Assembly: GCA_036961355.1 (NCBI GenBank)
Contig: JBALVL010000001.1
Coordinates: 1 to 64,000, forward strand
DNA length: 64,000 nucleotides
Direction of reading: 5' to 3'
Source of the DNA: Motiliproteus sp036961355
Lineage (GTDB): Bacteria; Pseudomonadota; Gammaproteobacteria; Pseudomonadales; Balneatricaceae
Part shown: piece by piece, positions 16,696 through 25,398 of the stretch
How positions within the stretch are numbered: the stretch's first letter is position 1
Layout: each line of letters begins with the position of its first letter
Notes under the pieces: model-generated
What the model saw: the letters and a program-made list of their open reading frames with translations, nothing else
The model's database searches: none
What the model was told of the DNA's origin: nothing
Position numbers and translations under genes: made by a program

Positions 16696-17142
16696 TTAAT
16701 CATCATCCCCGTCCACCGAATGCCGCTCCACCGAGCAGAGCGCATGGTTAGATAACACCTCGATAATCCGACAGTCGGCAACCTGATTGCCCTGGCAACG
16801 CCCAATCATCCGAGTGAGCTCATCGCGCATGCTCTGCAGCCGCTTGATTTTCGATTCGACCTGCTGCAGATGTTTGCTAGCGATCAGATCGACCTCCTCG
16901 CAGGAGTGACTTGGATCGTCGTTTAGTGCCAGCATCTCTCGGATTCGTTCCAGCGAAAAACCCAGCTCACGGCTATGGCGGATAAACCCCAATCGGTTCC
17001 AATGCGTTTGTGTGTAGATGCGTTGGTTGCCCTCGCTTCGCATTGGGTGCGGCAGCAGCCCGATCTGTTCGTAATAACGGATGGTTTGGACTTTGCAATG
17101 ACCCGCATTTGCCATCTGCCCGATCGTGTAGTGTTTGCTCAT
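16696..17142 (-). CDS. MerR-family metal-responsive regulator (ZntR/CadR/PbrR-like)
   Basis: 148 residues. The N-terminal winged helix-turn-helix reads YTIGQMANAGHCKVQTIRYY, then a dimerisation helix and a metal-binding C-terminus. Cysteines at 81, 116 and 124 (ATG numbering) have the spacing of the divalent Zn/Cd/Pb-sensing subgroup (35 residues, then 8). A further Cys and His lie near the C-terminus (ALCSVERHS). I used ATG 17142; in-frame TTG 17148 and GTG 17145 precede it. It is divergent from a CDF transporter whose promoter has the MerR architecture, so it very likely activates that gene on metal stress. Confidence 0.9.
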   Translation of the reverse strand: MSKHYTIGQMANAGHCKVQTIRYYEQIGLLPHPMRSEGNQRIYTQTHWNRLGFIRHSRELGFSLERIREMLALNDDPSHSCEEVDLIASKHLQQVESKIKRLQSMRDELTRMIGRCQGNQVADCRIIEVLSNHALCSVERHSVDGDDD

Positions 17143-17166
17143 CACCAATCTCGCTGAAAGTTTTAG

Positions 17167-17197
17167 TTGAAGCTACAGTCGCTGTAGGTATTACAGT
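17167..17197 (+). promoter_or_regulatory. MerR-type promoter with operator dyad
   Basis: The -35 TTGAAG (17167-17172) and -10 TACAGT (17192-17197) are separated by 19 bp, the overlong spacer characteristic of MerR-controlled promoters. The spacer contains the dyad CTACAG-TCG-CTGTAG (17173-17187). It faces the CDF transporter gene. Confidence 0.88.
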
Positions 17198-17311
17198 ACA
17201 CCTAAAGAGCCCAAATTTAGTCCAGAAACATTTAGCAGAAACACCAAAAGGCCTGACCGAACGCTCCCAATACAGACCTAAACTAGTTAATACCGCGAGG
17301 AGAACTCTGCT

Positions 17312-17938
17312 ATGGCCGGATGTGGGTGCACCAACAATGTGAAATTCGATGGCCTGTCCGCCCGCTACAAAACAATATTGTGGGTAGTGATCGCCATCAA
17401 CGCGCTGATGTTTTTGGTCGAAGGCAGCGCCAGCGTGGTTTCCAATTCGATGGCATTGAGCGCCGATGCGCTCGATTTTCTCGGTGATAGCCTGACCTAC
17501 GGCCTAACCTTGCTTGCCATCGGCCACTCGCTGCGCTGGCGCGCCTCGGCAGCACTGTTCAAAGGTGTGACGCTGGCCGTGATGGGCGTAGTGGTACTGG
17601 CTTCGACCTTGTACCGGGTGTTGCTGCTGGAACAACCCAACGAGATGATCATGGGGTCGGTAGCGCTGCTCGCGTTCGGCGCCAACCTGTTTTGCGCGCT
17701 GTTGCTGATGCGTTATCGTAACGGCGACGCCAACGTCCGCTCGGTGTGGCTGTGCAGCCGTAACGACGCGATCGGTAATATCGCCGTGCTGATCGCCGCG
17801 CTAACGGTGCATCAGGTACAAAGCCCCTGGCCCGACCTGCTGGTCGCCGCATTGATGGCGGGTTTGTTCCTACACTCGGCCACGCTGATTCTGCGGCAAG
17901 CCATGGCCGAATTCCGCTCGACACAGGCGACGGCATAA
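17312..17938 (+). CDS. Short cation diffusion facilitator (CDF) family transporter
   Basis: 208 residues, about six membrane helices, inner-membrane metal efflux. It has the CDF fold (ALSADALDFLGDSLTYG in helix 2, CSRNDAIGNIAVLIAAL in helix 5) but ends soon after helix 6, without the cytoplasmic C-terminal domain of classical CDFs of about 300 residues. The transport-site residues read DxxxD in helix 2 and DxxxN in helix 5, instead of the usual HxxxD pairs. A Cys motif MAGCGC at the N-terminus could bind metal. The Shine-Dalgarno AGGAG is well placed before ATG 17312. Regulated by the divergent MerR protein. Substrate most likely Zn, Cd, Pb or Co. Confidence 0.88.
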   Translation: MAGCGCTNNVKFDGLSARYKTILWVVIAINALMFLVEGSASVVSNSMALSADALDFLGDSLTYGLTLLAIGHSLRWRASAALFKGVTLAVMGVVVLASTLYRVLLLEQPNEMIMGSVALLAFGANLFCALLLMRYRNGDANVRSVWLCSRNDAIGNIAVLIAALTVHQVQSPWPDLLVAALMAGLFLHSATLILRQAMAEFRSTQATA

Positions 17939-18143
17939 CGATAGCAAGGCACGAGAGGCTGACGCTCAGCCATAGACCGACGCTGCGGCTAGGTCGCGTC
18001 CATCATCACTAGTGATGGCTGAACCGATGACTGCACCGATGACTGAGGTATTACCGCTGGAAATGCCGTAAAATGCCCGCCCTAACGGCTCGGCTCCCGA
18101 GCGCTGATAACCCGTTCTACCTTCTCAGCCTGGATCTTTTTCG

Positions 18144-19757
18144 ATGATACGTGTTTCTAATATTAAACTACCGCTTGATCACGACCAATCGGCGCTGACC
18201 GACGCTATCCTGGCGCGCCTGCAGATCAGTACCGCACAACTGCTCGATTTCCAGATCCGTCGACGCGGCTACGATGCCCGCAACAAGAAATTGATCACGC
18301 TGATCTACACCCTCGACATCGAAACTACCGACGAGGCGCGGTTGCTGCAGCAATTCGCCGACGACACCTCGATCCGGCTGACGCCCGATATGCAATACCA
18401 GTACGTGGCCCAGGCGCCGACCGAGCTGGCGCAGCGTCCGGTAGTGATCGGTTTTGGTCCCTGCGGCCTGTTGGCAGGTCTGGTGCTGGCGCAGATGGGC
18501 TACAGGCCGCTGATCGTCGAGCGCGGCAAAGCGGTACGCGATCGCACCAAAGACACCTTTGGCTTCTGGCGGCAGAGAAAGCTCAACACCGAATCCAACG
18601 TCCAGTTTGGCGAGGGCGGTGCCGGTACCTTCTCCGACGGTAAGTTATCGACCCAAATCAAAGACCCCAAGCAATACGGCCGCAAGGTACTGACCGAGTT
18701 TATCGAAGCCGGTGCCCCCGAAGAGATCATGTACGTCAGCAAGCCGCATATCGGCACCTTCCGACTGGTGTCGATGGTCGAGAAGATGCGTGCCAAGATA
18801 CTCGAGCTCGGCGGTGAGATCCGCTTCAGCGCGCGGGTTGACGATCTGCATGTCGAAGACGGTCGCGTTACCGGCATCACTCTGGCCGACGGCGAGACTA
18901 TCCGCTCCAACCATATCGCGCTGGCGATTGGTCACAGCGCCCGCGATACCTTCCAGATGCTGCTCGATAAGAACGTACACATGGAAGCCAAACCGTTCTC
19001 GGTCGGCTTTCGGATCGAACACGAACAGTCGTTGATCGACAAAGCGCGATTCGGCAAAAATGCCGGCCACCCGATTCTGGGATCGGCCGATTACAAACTG
19101 GTGCACCACTGCAAGAACGGGCGCTCGGTCTACAGTTTTTGCATGTGCCCCGGCGGCACCGTAGTCGCGGCGACTTCCGAAGAGGGCCACGTGGTTACCA
19201 ACGGCATGAGCCAATACTCGCGTCAGGAACGGAACGCCAACAGCGCTATCGTGGTTGGCATCGACCCGTCCGACTACCCAGGCAACCCGCTGGCCGGAGT
19301 CGACTTCCAGCGCCAGCTCGAATCACTGGCGTACCAGCTCGGCGGCGAGAACTACGACGCCCCGGCGCAGAAAGTCGGTGATTTCCTGCGCGGCAACAGC
19401 TCCGAGACACTGGGCAACGTAGCGCCGTCGTTCAAGCCGGGGATCAAGTTGACCGACCTGTCGCAAGCGCTGCCGGACTTCTGTATCGAAGCGCTGCGCG
19501 AAGCCCTGCCCGCCTTTAACAAACAGATCAAAGGCTTCGCCATGGACGACGCGCTGCTGACCGGGGTCGAAACCCGCACCTCGTCGCCGGTTGCGATCAA
19601 GCGCGGTGCCGATATGCAGAGCATCAACACCCGCGGCCTGTACCCGGCCGGTGAAGGTGCTGGTTACGCCGGTGGCATCATGTCGGCGGCGATCGACGGC
19701 ATCAAGATCGCCGAGGCGATCGCGCTGAGCATTAACGGACAGGCCAGTGACGAATAA
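18144..19757 (+). CDS. FAD-dependent dehydrogenase, COG2509 family
   Basis: 537 residues. An N-terminal domain of about 90 residues precedes the FAD-binding motif VVIGFGPCGLLAGLVLAQMG (GxGPxG, residues about 100-119). The family hallmark ESNVQFGEGGAGTFSDGKL follows, and the C-terminus holds the second FAD segment RGLYPAGEGAGYAGGIMSA. The family is widespread and is usually annotated as an NAD(P)/FAD-dependent oxidoreductase of unknown substrate; I cannot give a reaction. Codons are noticeably rich in G/C at third positions compared with the neighbours. It is followed by rhlE after 63 bp. Confidence 0.88.
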   Translation: MIRVSNIKLPLDHDQSALTDAILARLQISTAQLLDFQIRRRGYDARNKKLITLIYTLDIETTDEARLLQQFADDTSIRLTPDMQYQYVAQAPTELAQRPVVIGFGPCGLLAGLVLAQMGYRPLIVERGKAVRDRTKDTFGFWRQRKLNTESNVQFGEGGAGTFSDGKLSTQIKDPKQYGRKVLTEFIEAGAPEEIMYVSKPHIGTFRLVSMVEKMRAKILELGGEIRFSARVDDLHVEDGRVTGITLADGETIRSNHIALAIGHSARDTFQMLLDKNVHMEAKPFSVGFRIEHEQSLIDKARFGKNAGHPILGSADYKLVHHCKNGRSVYSFCMCPGGTVVAATSEEGHVVTNGMSQYSRQERNANSAIVVGIDPSDYPGNPLAGVDFQRQLESLAYQLGGENYDAPAQKVGDFLRGNSSETLGNVAPSFKPGIKLTDLSQALPDFCIEALREALPAFNKQIKGFAMDDALLTGVETRTSSPVAIKRGADMQSINTRGLYPAGEGAGYAGGIMSAAIDGIKIAEAIALSINGQASDE

Positions 19758-19820
19758 TCGTCGCTGCTTTCGCACTCAACCAAATTGGCAATAGATCACC
19801 AACCAGCTCCGGGAATCGGT

Positions 19821-21068
19821 ATGGATTTTTCAGCATTAGGGCTAAACTCGCAACTGGTCAGCGCGGTCACCGCGCAAGGTTACAGCGAACCGACGCCGAT
19901 CCAGACCGCCGCGATCCCGGCGGTGCTGGCCGGTCAGGATCTGATGGCCGGTGCCCAGACAGGTACCGGCAAGACCGCCGCCTTTGCATTGCCGATCCTG
20001 CAACGCCTGAGCGAACAGGTGACCAGCTCCGGTAGCCGTCCGATCCGTGCGCTGGTGCTGACGCCAACCCGCGAGCTGGCACAACAGGTCCATCGCAGTT
20101 TTGTCCGTTACGGCGATAACAGCCAACTGCGCGCGGCACTGGTCTACGGCGGCGCCAGCATCAATTCGCAGATCAGCGCGCTGGCCGACGGTGCCGATAT
20201 CGTGGTCGCAACGCCGGGACGACTGATCGATCTGATCGCGCGCGGCGCCGCCGACCTGAGTCAGTTGCAGCAGCTGGTGTTCGACGAAGCCGATCGTATG
20301 CTCGACATGGGTTTTATCGACGAGATCCGCCGCATCCTCAAGAAAGTACCGGCCCAGCGCCAAACGCTGCTATTCTCGGCCACCTTTGGCCCTAACCTGT
20401 TCGACCTGAGCAAAACCCTGCTAAAGTCCCCGACGCTGATCGAAGTGGATGCCCGCAACACCGCCGCCAGCCAGGTCGAACAGATCGTCTACTCGGTCGA
20501 TGCCGAACGCAAACGTGAGCTGGTGTCGTACTTGATCGGCAGCCAGAACTGGCAGCAGGTACTGATCTTTACCCGCACCAAACAAGCCGCTGACCTGCTG
20601 ACCAGCGAGATGAACAAAGATGGTCTAAAGACTCTGGCGATCCACGGCGACAAGTCGCAAGGTGCGCGCGACCGGGCGCTAGAGGCGTTTCGTCAGGGCG
20701 AGATACGGGCACTGGTCGGTACCGATGTCGCCGCCCGGGGGCTGGATATCGATCAGCTCGAGTATGTGATCAATTACGAACTCCCCTATAACGCCGAAGA
20801 CTATATCCACCGTATCGGACGAACTGGCCGCGCCGGTGGATCAGGGCTGGCGATCTCGTTGCTGAGCCCTGAGGAGAACTACCTGCTCGAAGAGGTCGAA
20901 GCAGTGCTCGGCAACAGCCTACCGCAGCAATGGCTACCCGGTTACGAGCCCGATATGACCCGTGAACATCGACCTTCGCGTAAGAACAGCAAGGGCGCGC
21001 AGAAACAGCGTGCCCGTGATCGGGCGATGGGAAACACGCCGACCAAATCGACCAAGCGGCGGCGCTGA
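19821..21068 (+). CDS. rhlE: DEAD-box ATP-dependent RNA helicase RhlE
   Basis: 415 residues. All DEAD-box motifs are present: Q motif PTPIQTAAIPAVLAG, motif I AQTGTGKT, Ia PTRELAQQ, VATPGRL, motif II DEADRMLDMGF, motif III SAT, and motif VI HRIGRTGRAG. The C-terminal tail is basic and low-complexity (RKNSKGAQKQRARDRAMG), as in RhlE, and would bind RNA. The likely start is ATG 19821 (MDFSALGL), which matches RhlE; a TTG at 19785 extends it by 12 residues. Role: RNA remodelling, ribosome maturation and mRNA turnover. Confidence 0.93.
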   Translation: MDFSALGLNSQLVSAVTAQGYSEPTPIQTAAIPAVLAGQDLMAGAQTGTGKTAAFALPILQRLSEQVTSSGSRPIRALVLTPTRELAQQVHRSFVRYGDNSQLRAALVYGGASINSQISALADGADIVVATPGRLIDLIARGAADLSQLQQLVFDEADRMLDMGFIDEIRRILKKVPAQRQTLLFSATFGPNLFDLSKTLLKSPTLIEVDARNTAASQVEQIVYSVDAERKRELVSYLIGSQNWQQVLIFTRTKQAADLLTSEMNKDGLKTLAIHGDKSQGARDRALEAFRQGEIRALVGTDVAARGLDIDQLEYVINYELPYNAEDYIHRIGRTGRAGGSGLAISLLSPEENYLLEEVEAVLGNSLPQQWLPGYEPDMTREHRPSRKNSKGAQKQRARDRAMGNTPTKSTKRRR

Positions 21069-21467
21069 ACCGTATCAACGCCGAAGCTGTAAGCGCCTGA
21101 CCTGAAAACCACGGCTTGGACGGCACAACGCCCTGCTACACTCCAATCTGACGACTACCTAGTTGTTACGCCCGATCCGGTTAACGGTGACAGTTGTGCT
21201 ATCGGTGAGCGGGGGTTACCACGCTATATAGCGGTAGGGAAAACGCCGATCTCGCCATCCCTGCCCGCCTCCTGTCCGCTCCTCGATAATCCCATACAAA
21301 AACAATGGATAGCCCTTAAAAACAACATTAAGAAATATAATTCTCAAACTTAACCAATTGGCAGTAAATTAATTCCAGCCGTACCCTCTATACAGCTAAT
21401 TTAGAAACATCGTCTAGCGCAGCTATTTTACAATTCTTAAATACTAAATAAGACGCAGGCCAGACCG
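21069..21467. other. Intergenic leader before the sulfur operon
   Basis: 399 bases without a gene. The last 170 bases are strongly AT-rich and probably carry the promoter of the PLP-enzyme operon. I see no clear hairpin, riboswitch or operator. Confidence 0.4.
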
Positions 21468-23201
21468 ATGACTACTTTAATTGAAACCATTCGCAACGCC
21501 GTCATTGGCGATAATCAACTGATCGCCACCCCCTTCGGTAACAAGCCGCTGGTCTATGCCGACTACACAGCGTCCGGCCGTTCGCTCTCGTTCATCGAAG
21601 ACTATATCCGCCAGCAGGTGCTGCCGTTCTATGCCAACACCCATACCGAGACCTCCTACACCGGCGCTCTGACCAGCCTGCTCCGCGAGCAGGCCCGCCG
21701 CGAGATTCACAATGCGGTTAATGGCCGATCGCAGGACAAAGTCATCTTTTGTGGATCGGGGGCAACCGCCGCAATTCACAAGCTGATCGATATGCTCAAC
21801 CTGCGCCTGCCAGCTGATCTTGACGCCCGCTATGCCCTGCAACAACAGATCCCGGCTGACGAGCTGCCGGTCGTTTTTATCGGCCCTTACGAGCACCACT
21901 CCAACGAACTACCGTGGCGCGAGAGCATCGCAGAATTGGTGGTGATCCCGCTATGCCCTGACGGACTGCTGGACTTGCCGATGCTCGAAGCCAAGCTGCA
22001 GCACTACAGTAATCGTGCCTTAAAAATCGGAAGCTTCTCAGCGGCGTCCAATGTCACCGGGCTTAAGACCGATGTTGACGCGGTTGCTGCGCTGCTACAC
22101 AGCCACGATGCTCTGTCTTTCTGGGATTACGCCGCCGCTGCACCTTACGTCGGTATCGATGTCGCGGGCAACGGCACCGATGAAAATACTGACAATGACA
22201 ACAACACCAGCAAAGATGCGTTGTTTATCTCACCACACAAATTCATCGGCGGTCCCGGTACACCTGGCATTTTGGTGGTTAACGAAAAAATTCTTAGCAA
22301 CCGGGTACCCGCCGTTCCCGGCGGTGGCACCGTGGTCTACGTCACCCCCGAAGATCATCGTTATACCGATGATACCGAGCGTCGCGAAGAGGGCGGCACC
22401 CCGGCCATTGTTGAATCGATTCGCGCCGGTCTGGTGTTCAAATTACAGCAAGCGGTGGGGACCGAACTGATCGAGCAACGTGAAGAGGCATATGTGCGAC
22501 AAGCGATTGAACGCTGGTCAAAGTACGACAATATCGAAGTGCTGGGCAACACCCAAGCCGACCGGTTATCGATCGTATCGCTACGGATTTTGCACGAGGG
22601 CAAGGACCTGCATTACGGTTTTGTCGTCGCCCTGCTTAACGATCTGTTTGGCATCCAATCACGGGGAGGTTGCTCCTGTGCCGGCCCTTACGGACATAGT
22701 CTGCTGGGCATGGATATAGAATACAGCAAGGCACTGGAGCAGTGTATCGCCAGCGGCGAAATGATCATGCGGCCAGGCTGGGTACGGCTCAACTTCAATT
22801 ACTTCATCGATCAAGCCACTTTCGATTATCTCGTCCGTGCCATTGAACTCGTGGCCGAACATGGCATTAAGTTACTGCCGTTTTACCATTTTGACCAGGC
22901 TAGCGGTGTCTGGCGTTATCAGGACCGCAAGATGCAGTTGTCAGCGAATATCGAAACCCTTGATTTCAATCAGATCGCCCTTGCGGGTAGCGTTGAAGCC
23001 ACCACTCAAGTCCAGACTGGAACAGAGTCCACAGAGCAGCGGCTCGCCGACCAACTGGCTATCGCCGAACAGGAGTTCTCCCGTACCGATCGTCAGGGAG
23101 AGCAATACAGTCTGTCGTTGTCGGGTCGTGCGCAAACGCTGCGTTGGTTCGTCCTACCGCAGCCGCAGGGCGTGGCTACCGACTCGACAGTATCGATGTA
23201 G
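21468..23201 (+). CDS. Aminotransferase class V, SufS/cysteine desulfurase-like
   Basis: 577 residues, PLP-dependent fold type I. The cofactor Lys lies in FISPHKFIGGPGTPG (about residue 263), and SFWDYAAAAPYV supplies the Asp that contacts the PLP nitrogen. A conserved loop Cys (SRGGCSCAGPYGHSL) sits where cysteine desulfurases carry their catalytic Cys. The enzyme is longer than SufS/IscS (about 400 residues), with an extra C-terminal region of about 120 residues. As first gene of a group with a sulfite/sulfonate-type exporter and a persulfide dioxygenase, it probably releases sulfur from cysteine or a related thiol. Exact substrate unknown. Confidence 0.85.
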   Translation: MTTLIETIRNAVIGDNQLIATPFGNKPLVYADYTASGRSLSFIEDYIRQQVLPFYANTHTETSYTGALTSLLREQARREIHNAVNGRSQDKVIFCGSGATAAIHKLIDMLNLRLPADLDARYALQQQIPADELPVVFIGPYEHHSNELPWRESIAELVVIPLCPDGLLDLPMLEAKLQHYSNRALKIGSFSAASNVTGLKTDVDAVAALLHSHDALSFWDYAAAAPYVGIDVAGNGTDENTDNDNNTSKDALFISPHKFIGGPGTPGILVVNEKILSNRVPAVPGGGTVVYVTPEDHRYTDDTERREEGGTPAIVESIRAGLVFKLQQAVGTELIEQREEAYVRQAIERWSKYDNIEVLGNTQADRLSIVSLRILHEGKDLHYGFVVALLNDLFGIQSRGGCSCAGPYGHSLLGMDIEYSKALEQCIASGEMIMRPGWVRLNFNYFIDQATFDYLVRAIELVAEHGIKLLPFYHFDQASGVWRYQDRKMQLSANIETLDFNQIALAGSVEATTQVQTGTESTEQRLADQLAIAEQEFSRTDRQGEQYSLSLSGRAQTLRWFVLPQPQGVATDSTVSM

Positions 23202-23213
23202 ATCGTACAGATT

Positions 23214-24062
23214 ATGATGTTATCAACACTAGCGGTCGGTTTGGTGGTCGGTCTGGTACTTGGCGCCACCGGCGCGGGCGGATCTATCTTTGCGGTACCG
23301 CTGTTTATGCTATTTCTGGGCCTTGGCATCAACGATGCGATGGGGTTATCGCTGGCGGCGGTCTGCGCTGCGGCATTAGTCGGTATCATCTTACGCAACA
23401 ATGCACAGAACCTTGCCTGGAAGCCGGGTTTAACCTTAGCGCTGGCGGGTGCGGTGACAGCACCGTGCGGCCGCTGGTTGGGTGATCAGCTCGACGATAA
23501 CTTACTGACCGCCAGTTTTGCATTGCTGGCAACGGTATTGGCGTTACGAATGTGGCAGCAGGCCAACAGTAATCCAGAAAGCACCTATGTGGTTCGATCG
23601 CCTGTAGAGATCGACGTCAACATGGATGATCCAGCTAGCCAAATTGAACAACTGAATATGGCAGCCCTCCCCTCTTCTCCGGAGTCGACTCCACGTACCG
23701 CATTACTAATACCCGGCGGCCTGATTATCGGCCTGCTGTCAGGACTGTTCGGCGTTGGCGGTGGTTTTTTGATCGTCCCGCTGTTGACCCTATATTGCGG
23801 CATGAACATCAAAAAAGCGGTCGGCACCTCATTGATCGTTATCTCGATCGTTAGCGCCGCCGGATTTAGCGCCCACCTTATCAACAGCCCTATGGTCGAC
23901 ATGAAACTGCTGTTAACAACCTGTATAGGCAGTATCGGCGGTATCATCAGCGGTACGTTACTACTCAAAAGACTCAGCGGTCCTATACTCCAAAAAACCT
24001 TTGCTGCCAGTGTAATCGCACTAATGACAACCAGCCTGCTACAAAACTACGGTTTTCTGTAG
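23214..24062 (+). CDS. TauE/SafE family sulfite or organosulfur exporter
   Basis: 282 residues, integral inner-membrane protein of the TauE/SafE (DUF81) family with two homologous halves. Each begins with the glycine-rich signature: LVLGATGAGGSIFAVPL near residue 16 and GLLSGLFGVGGGFLIVPLL near 175. About eight hydrophobic segments, with a polar linker at about 125-155. The family moves anions such as sulfite, sulfoacetate or thiosulfate. It starts 12 bp after the PLP enzyme and is followed by a persulfide dioxygenase, supporting a role in exporting sulfite made in this pathway. Confidence 0.9.
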   Translation: MMLSTLAVGLVVGLVLGATGAGGSIFAVPLFMLFLGLGINDAMGLSLAAVCAAALVGIILRNNAQNLAWKPGLTLALAGAVTAPCGRWLGDQLDDNLLTASFALLATVLALRMWQQANSNPESTYVVRSPVEIDVNMDDPASQIEQLNMAALPSSPESTPRTALLIPGGLIIGLLSGLFGVGGGFLIVPLLTLYCGMNIKKAVGTSLIVISIVSAAGFSAHLINSPMVDMKLLLTTCIGSIGGIISGTLLLKRLSGPILQKTFAASVIALMTTSLLQNYGFL

Positions 24063-24085
24063 TCGCTCAGTTAACAGGAGTTAAG

Positions 24086-24784
24086 ATGTTATTTCGTCAA
24101 CTATTTGAGCCGCAGAGCTCTGCCTTCAGCTACCTCATTGCCGACGCGGTCGGCGGTAAGGCGATGCTGATCGACCCGGTACTCGATAAGATGGAACTGT
24201 ATCAACAGCTGCTCGACGAGCTACAGCTGCAGCTAATGTATGCCATCGATACCCACGTCCACGCCGACCATATCACCGCCTTAGCAGCCCTACGGCAACG
24301 CTACGGTTGTGAAACAGTCCACGGAGAGCATTCAAAAGCACAAGGGATCAGCCGCCGAGTCGCCGATGGCGAATGGTTGATGCTCGACAGACTTAAACTG
24401 AAAGCGCTCTATACCCCAGGCCATACCGACGACAGTTACAGTTTCCTACTCAACGCAACGCCGGCCGACTTGTTATTTAGCGGTGATACCTTATTGATTC
24501 GCAGTACCGGAAGAACCGATTTCCAGCACGGCGATGCATCCGCGCAGTACCACAGTTTATTCAATAAATTGTTACGGTTGGACGATGAGACCCGGCTCTT
24601 ACCTGGCCACGATTACCAGGGAATGACATCAAGTACGATCGGCGAAGAGAAGCGCCATAATCCCAGGCTTCAAGTTAATAGCGAGCAACAGTACCTTGAT
24701 CTGATGGCAACCGTCAGACTGGATCCGCCTCGGCAGATCGACGTTGCCGTACCGGCAAACCTCAACGGCGGCAGGTTGTCATGA
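24086..24784 (+). CDS. Persulfide dioxygenase-like metallo-beta-lactamase (ETHE1 type)
   Basis: 232 residues, MBL fold. The metal ligands are seen in DTHVHADHITALAALR (HxHxDH), in TPGHTDDSY (His), in LLFSGDTLLIRSTGRTDF (Asp) and in LLPGHDYQG (His). The RSTGRTDFQHGDA segment is typical of ETHE1/persulfide dioxygenases, which oxidise glutathione persulfide to sulfite with O2 at a mononuclear iron. No rhodanese fusion. Good Shine-Dalgarno (AACAGGAG) before ATG 24086. It is last in the operon with the PLP enzyme and the TauE exporter, making a coherent sulfane-sulfur oxidation unit. Confidence 0.9.
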   Translation: MLFRQLFEPQSSAFSYLIADAVGGKAMLIDPVLDKMELYQQLLDELQLQLMYAIDTHVHADHITALAALRQRYGCETVHGEHSKAQGISRRVADGEWLMLDRLKLKALYTPGHTDDSYSFLLNATPADLLFSGDTLLIRSTGRTDFQHGDASAQYHSLFNKLLRLDDETRLLPGHDYQGMTSSTIGEEKRHNPRLQVNSEQQYLDLMATVRLDPPRQIDVAVPANLNGGRLS

Positions 24785-24796
24785 GCCGAGTGTCCG

Positions 24797-25307
24797 TTAA
24801 AGGGACTGGGACTGGGTCTGGAACGAGATCAAGGCCGTTGTTAAGGCCCGTAATAACACGTCAAACTCGGTATAAATATCCCCGCCACTAGCCCTAATAA
24901 AATATTCCACCTGCAGGTTAACGGTGCTTCCCAGATTATCGCAGCTCAAACGAAAATCGCCTCGATAGCCATAGATCCGCTTGCCTTTGGCAAAAGCATA
25001 ACCGATCTCACCCGCAGTTCCGGAATCGACATCAACGCCGTCAAGGTTGGCGACCCCCCAATCACAGTGGTCGATCGCCTCTGCATTGATACGCTCGATT
25101 TCCAGGTTCAGTACCGTCAGCTGCTGCCGTTGTAGACTAAGATCGGCTTGTGCCAGCGCGGCCTGCAACTGCGGCGAGTCATTGAGCGCCCAAGGATCTA
25201 GCAGCTCGAATCCCGCCGTTTGCAACGCCGGTATCATCTGTTGTTGATAAAAAACGGCCCACTTCAGAAAAACCCAGTGGACCTGCCAGATACAATGACA
25301 CACTCAT
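24797..25307 (-). pseudogene. Nucleoside 2-deoxyribosyltransferase, frameshifted near the N-terminus
   Basis: The body (about 145 residues) is a nucleoside 2-deoxyribosyltransferase, with VANLDGVDVDSGTAGEIGYA containing the catalytic Glu, RIYGYRGDFR and NLQVEYFI. In the open frame the N-terminus reads MCHCIWQVHW, unlike the family. In another frame, from ATG 25307, the sequence reads MSVSLYLAGPLGFSEVGRF, the expected family start. The two frames meet at a run of six A (T on the coding strand) at 25249-25254. Removing one base or adding two would restore a 169-170 residue enzyme (GRFY or GRFFY). So this is a frameshift mutation, an indel error, or a site of slippage. Confidence 0.8.
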
Positions 25308-25398
25308 AATTTGCCCTTAAATTGGTTCTGATGATCAACGTTTTAGGATGACCTGTGCCCCGTTAAGCGGCCATACAACAGGTGACAGTTGCAAACAA

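Noticed and set aside
18004..18017. CATCACTAGTGATG palindrome before the flavoprotein gene
   Set aside because: A single 14-bp palindrome with no promoter context; not enough to call an operator.
18645..19214. 189-codon antisense frame in the COG2509 gene
   Set aside because: Explained by strong GC third-position bias of the sense gene; no domain.
25249..25255. Programmed -1 frameshift at T-TTT-TTA in the deoxyribosyltransferase
   Set aside because: A -1 shift leads to a stop a few codons later; the downstream frame needs +1 or -2, so this signal does not serve.
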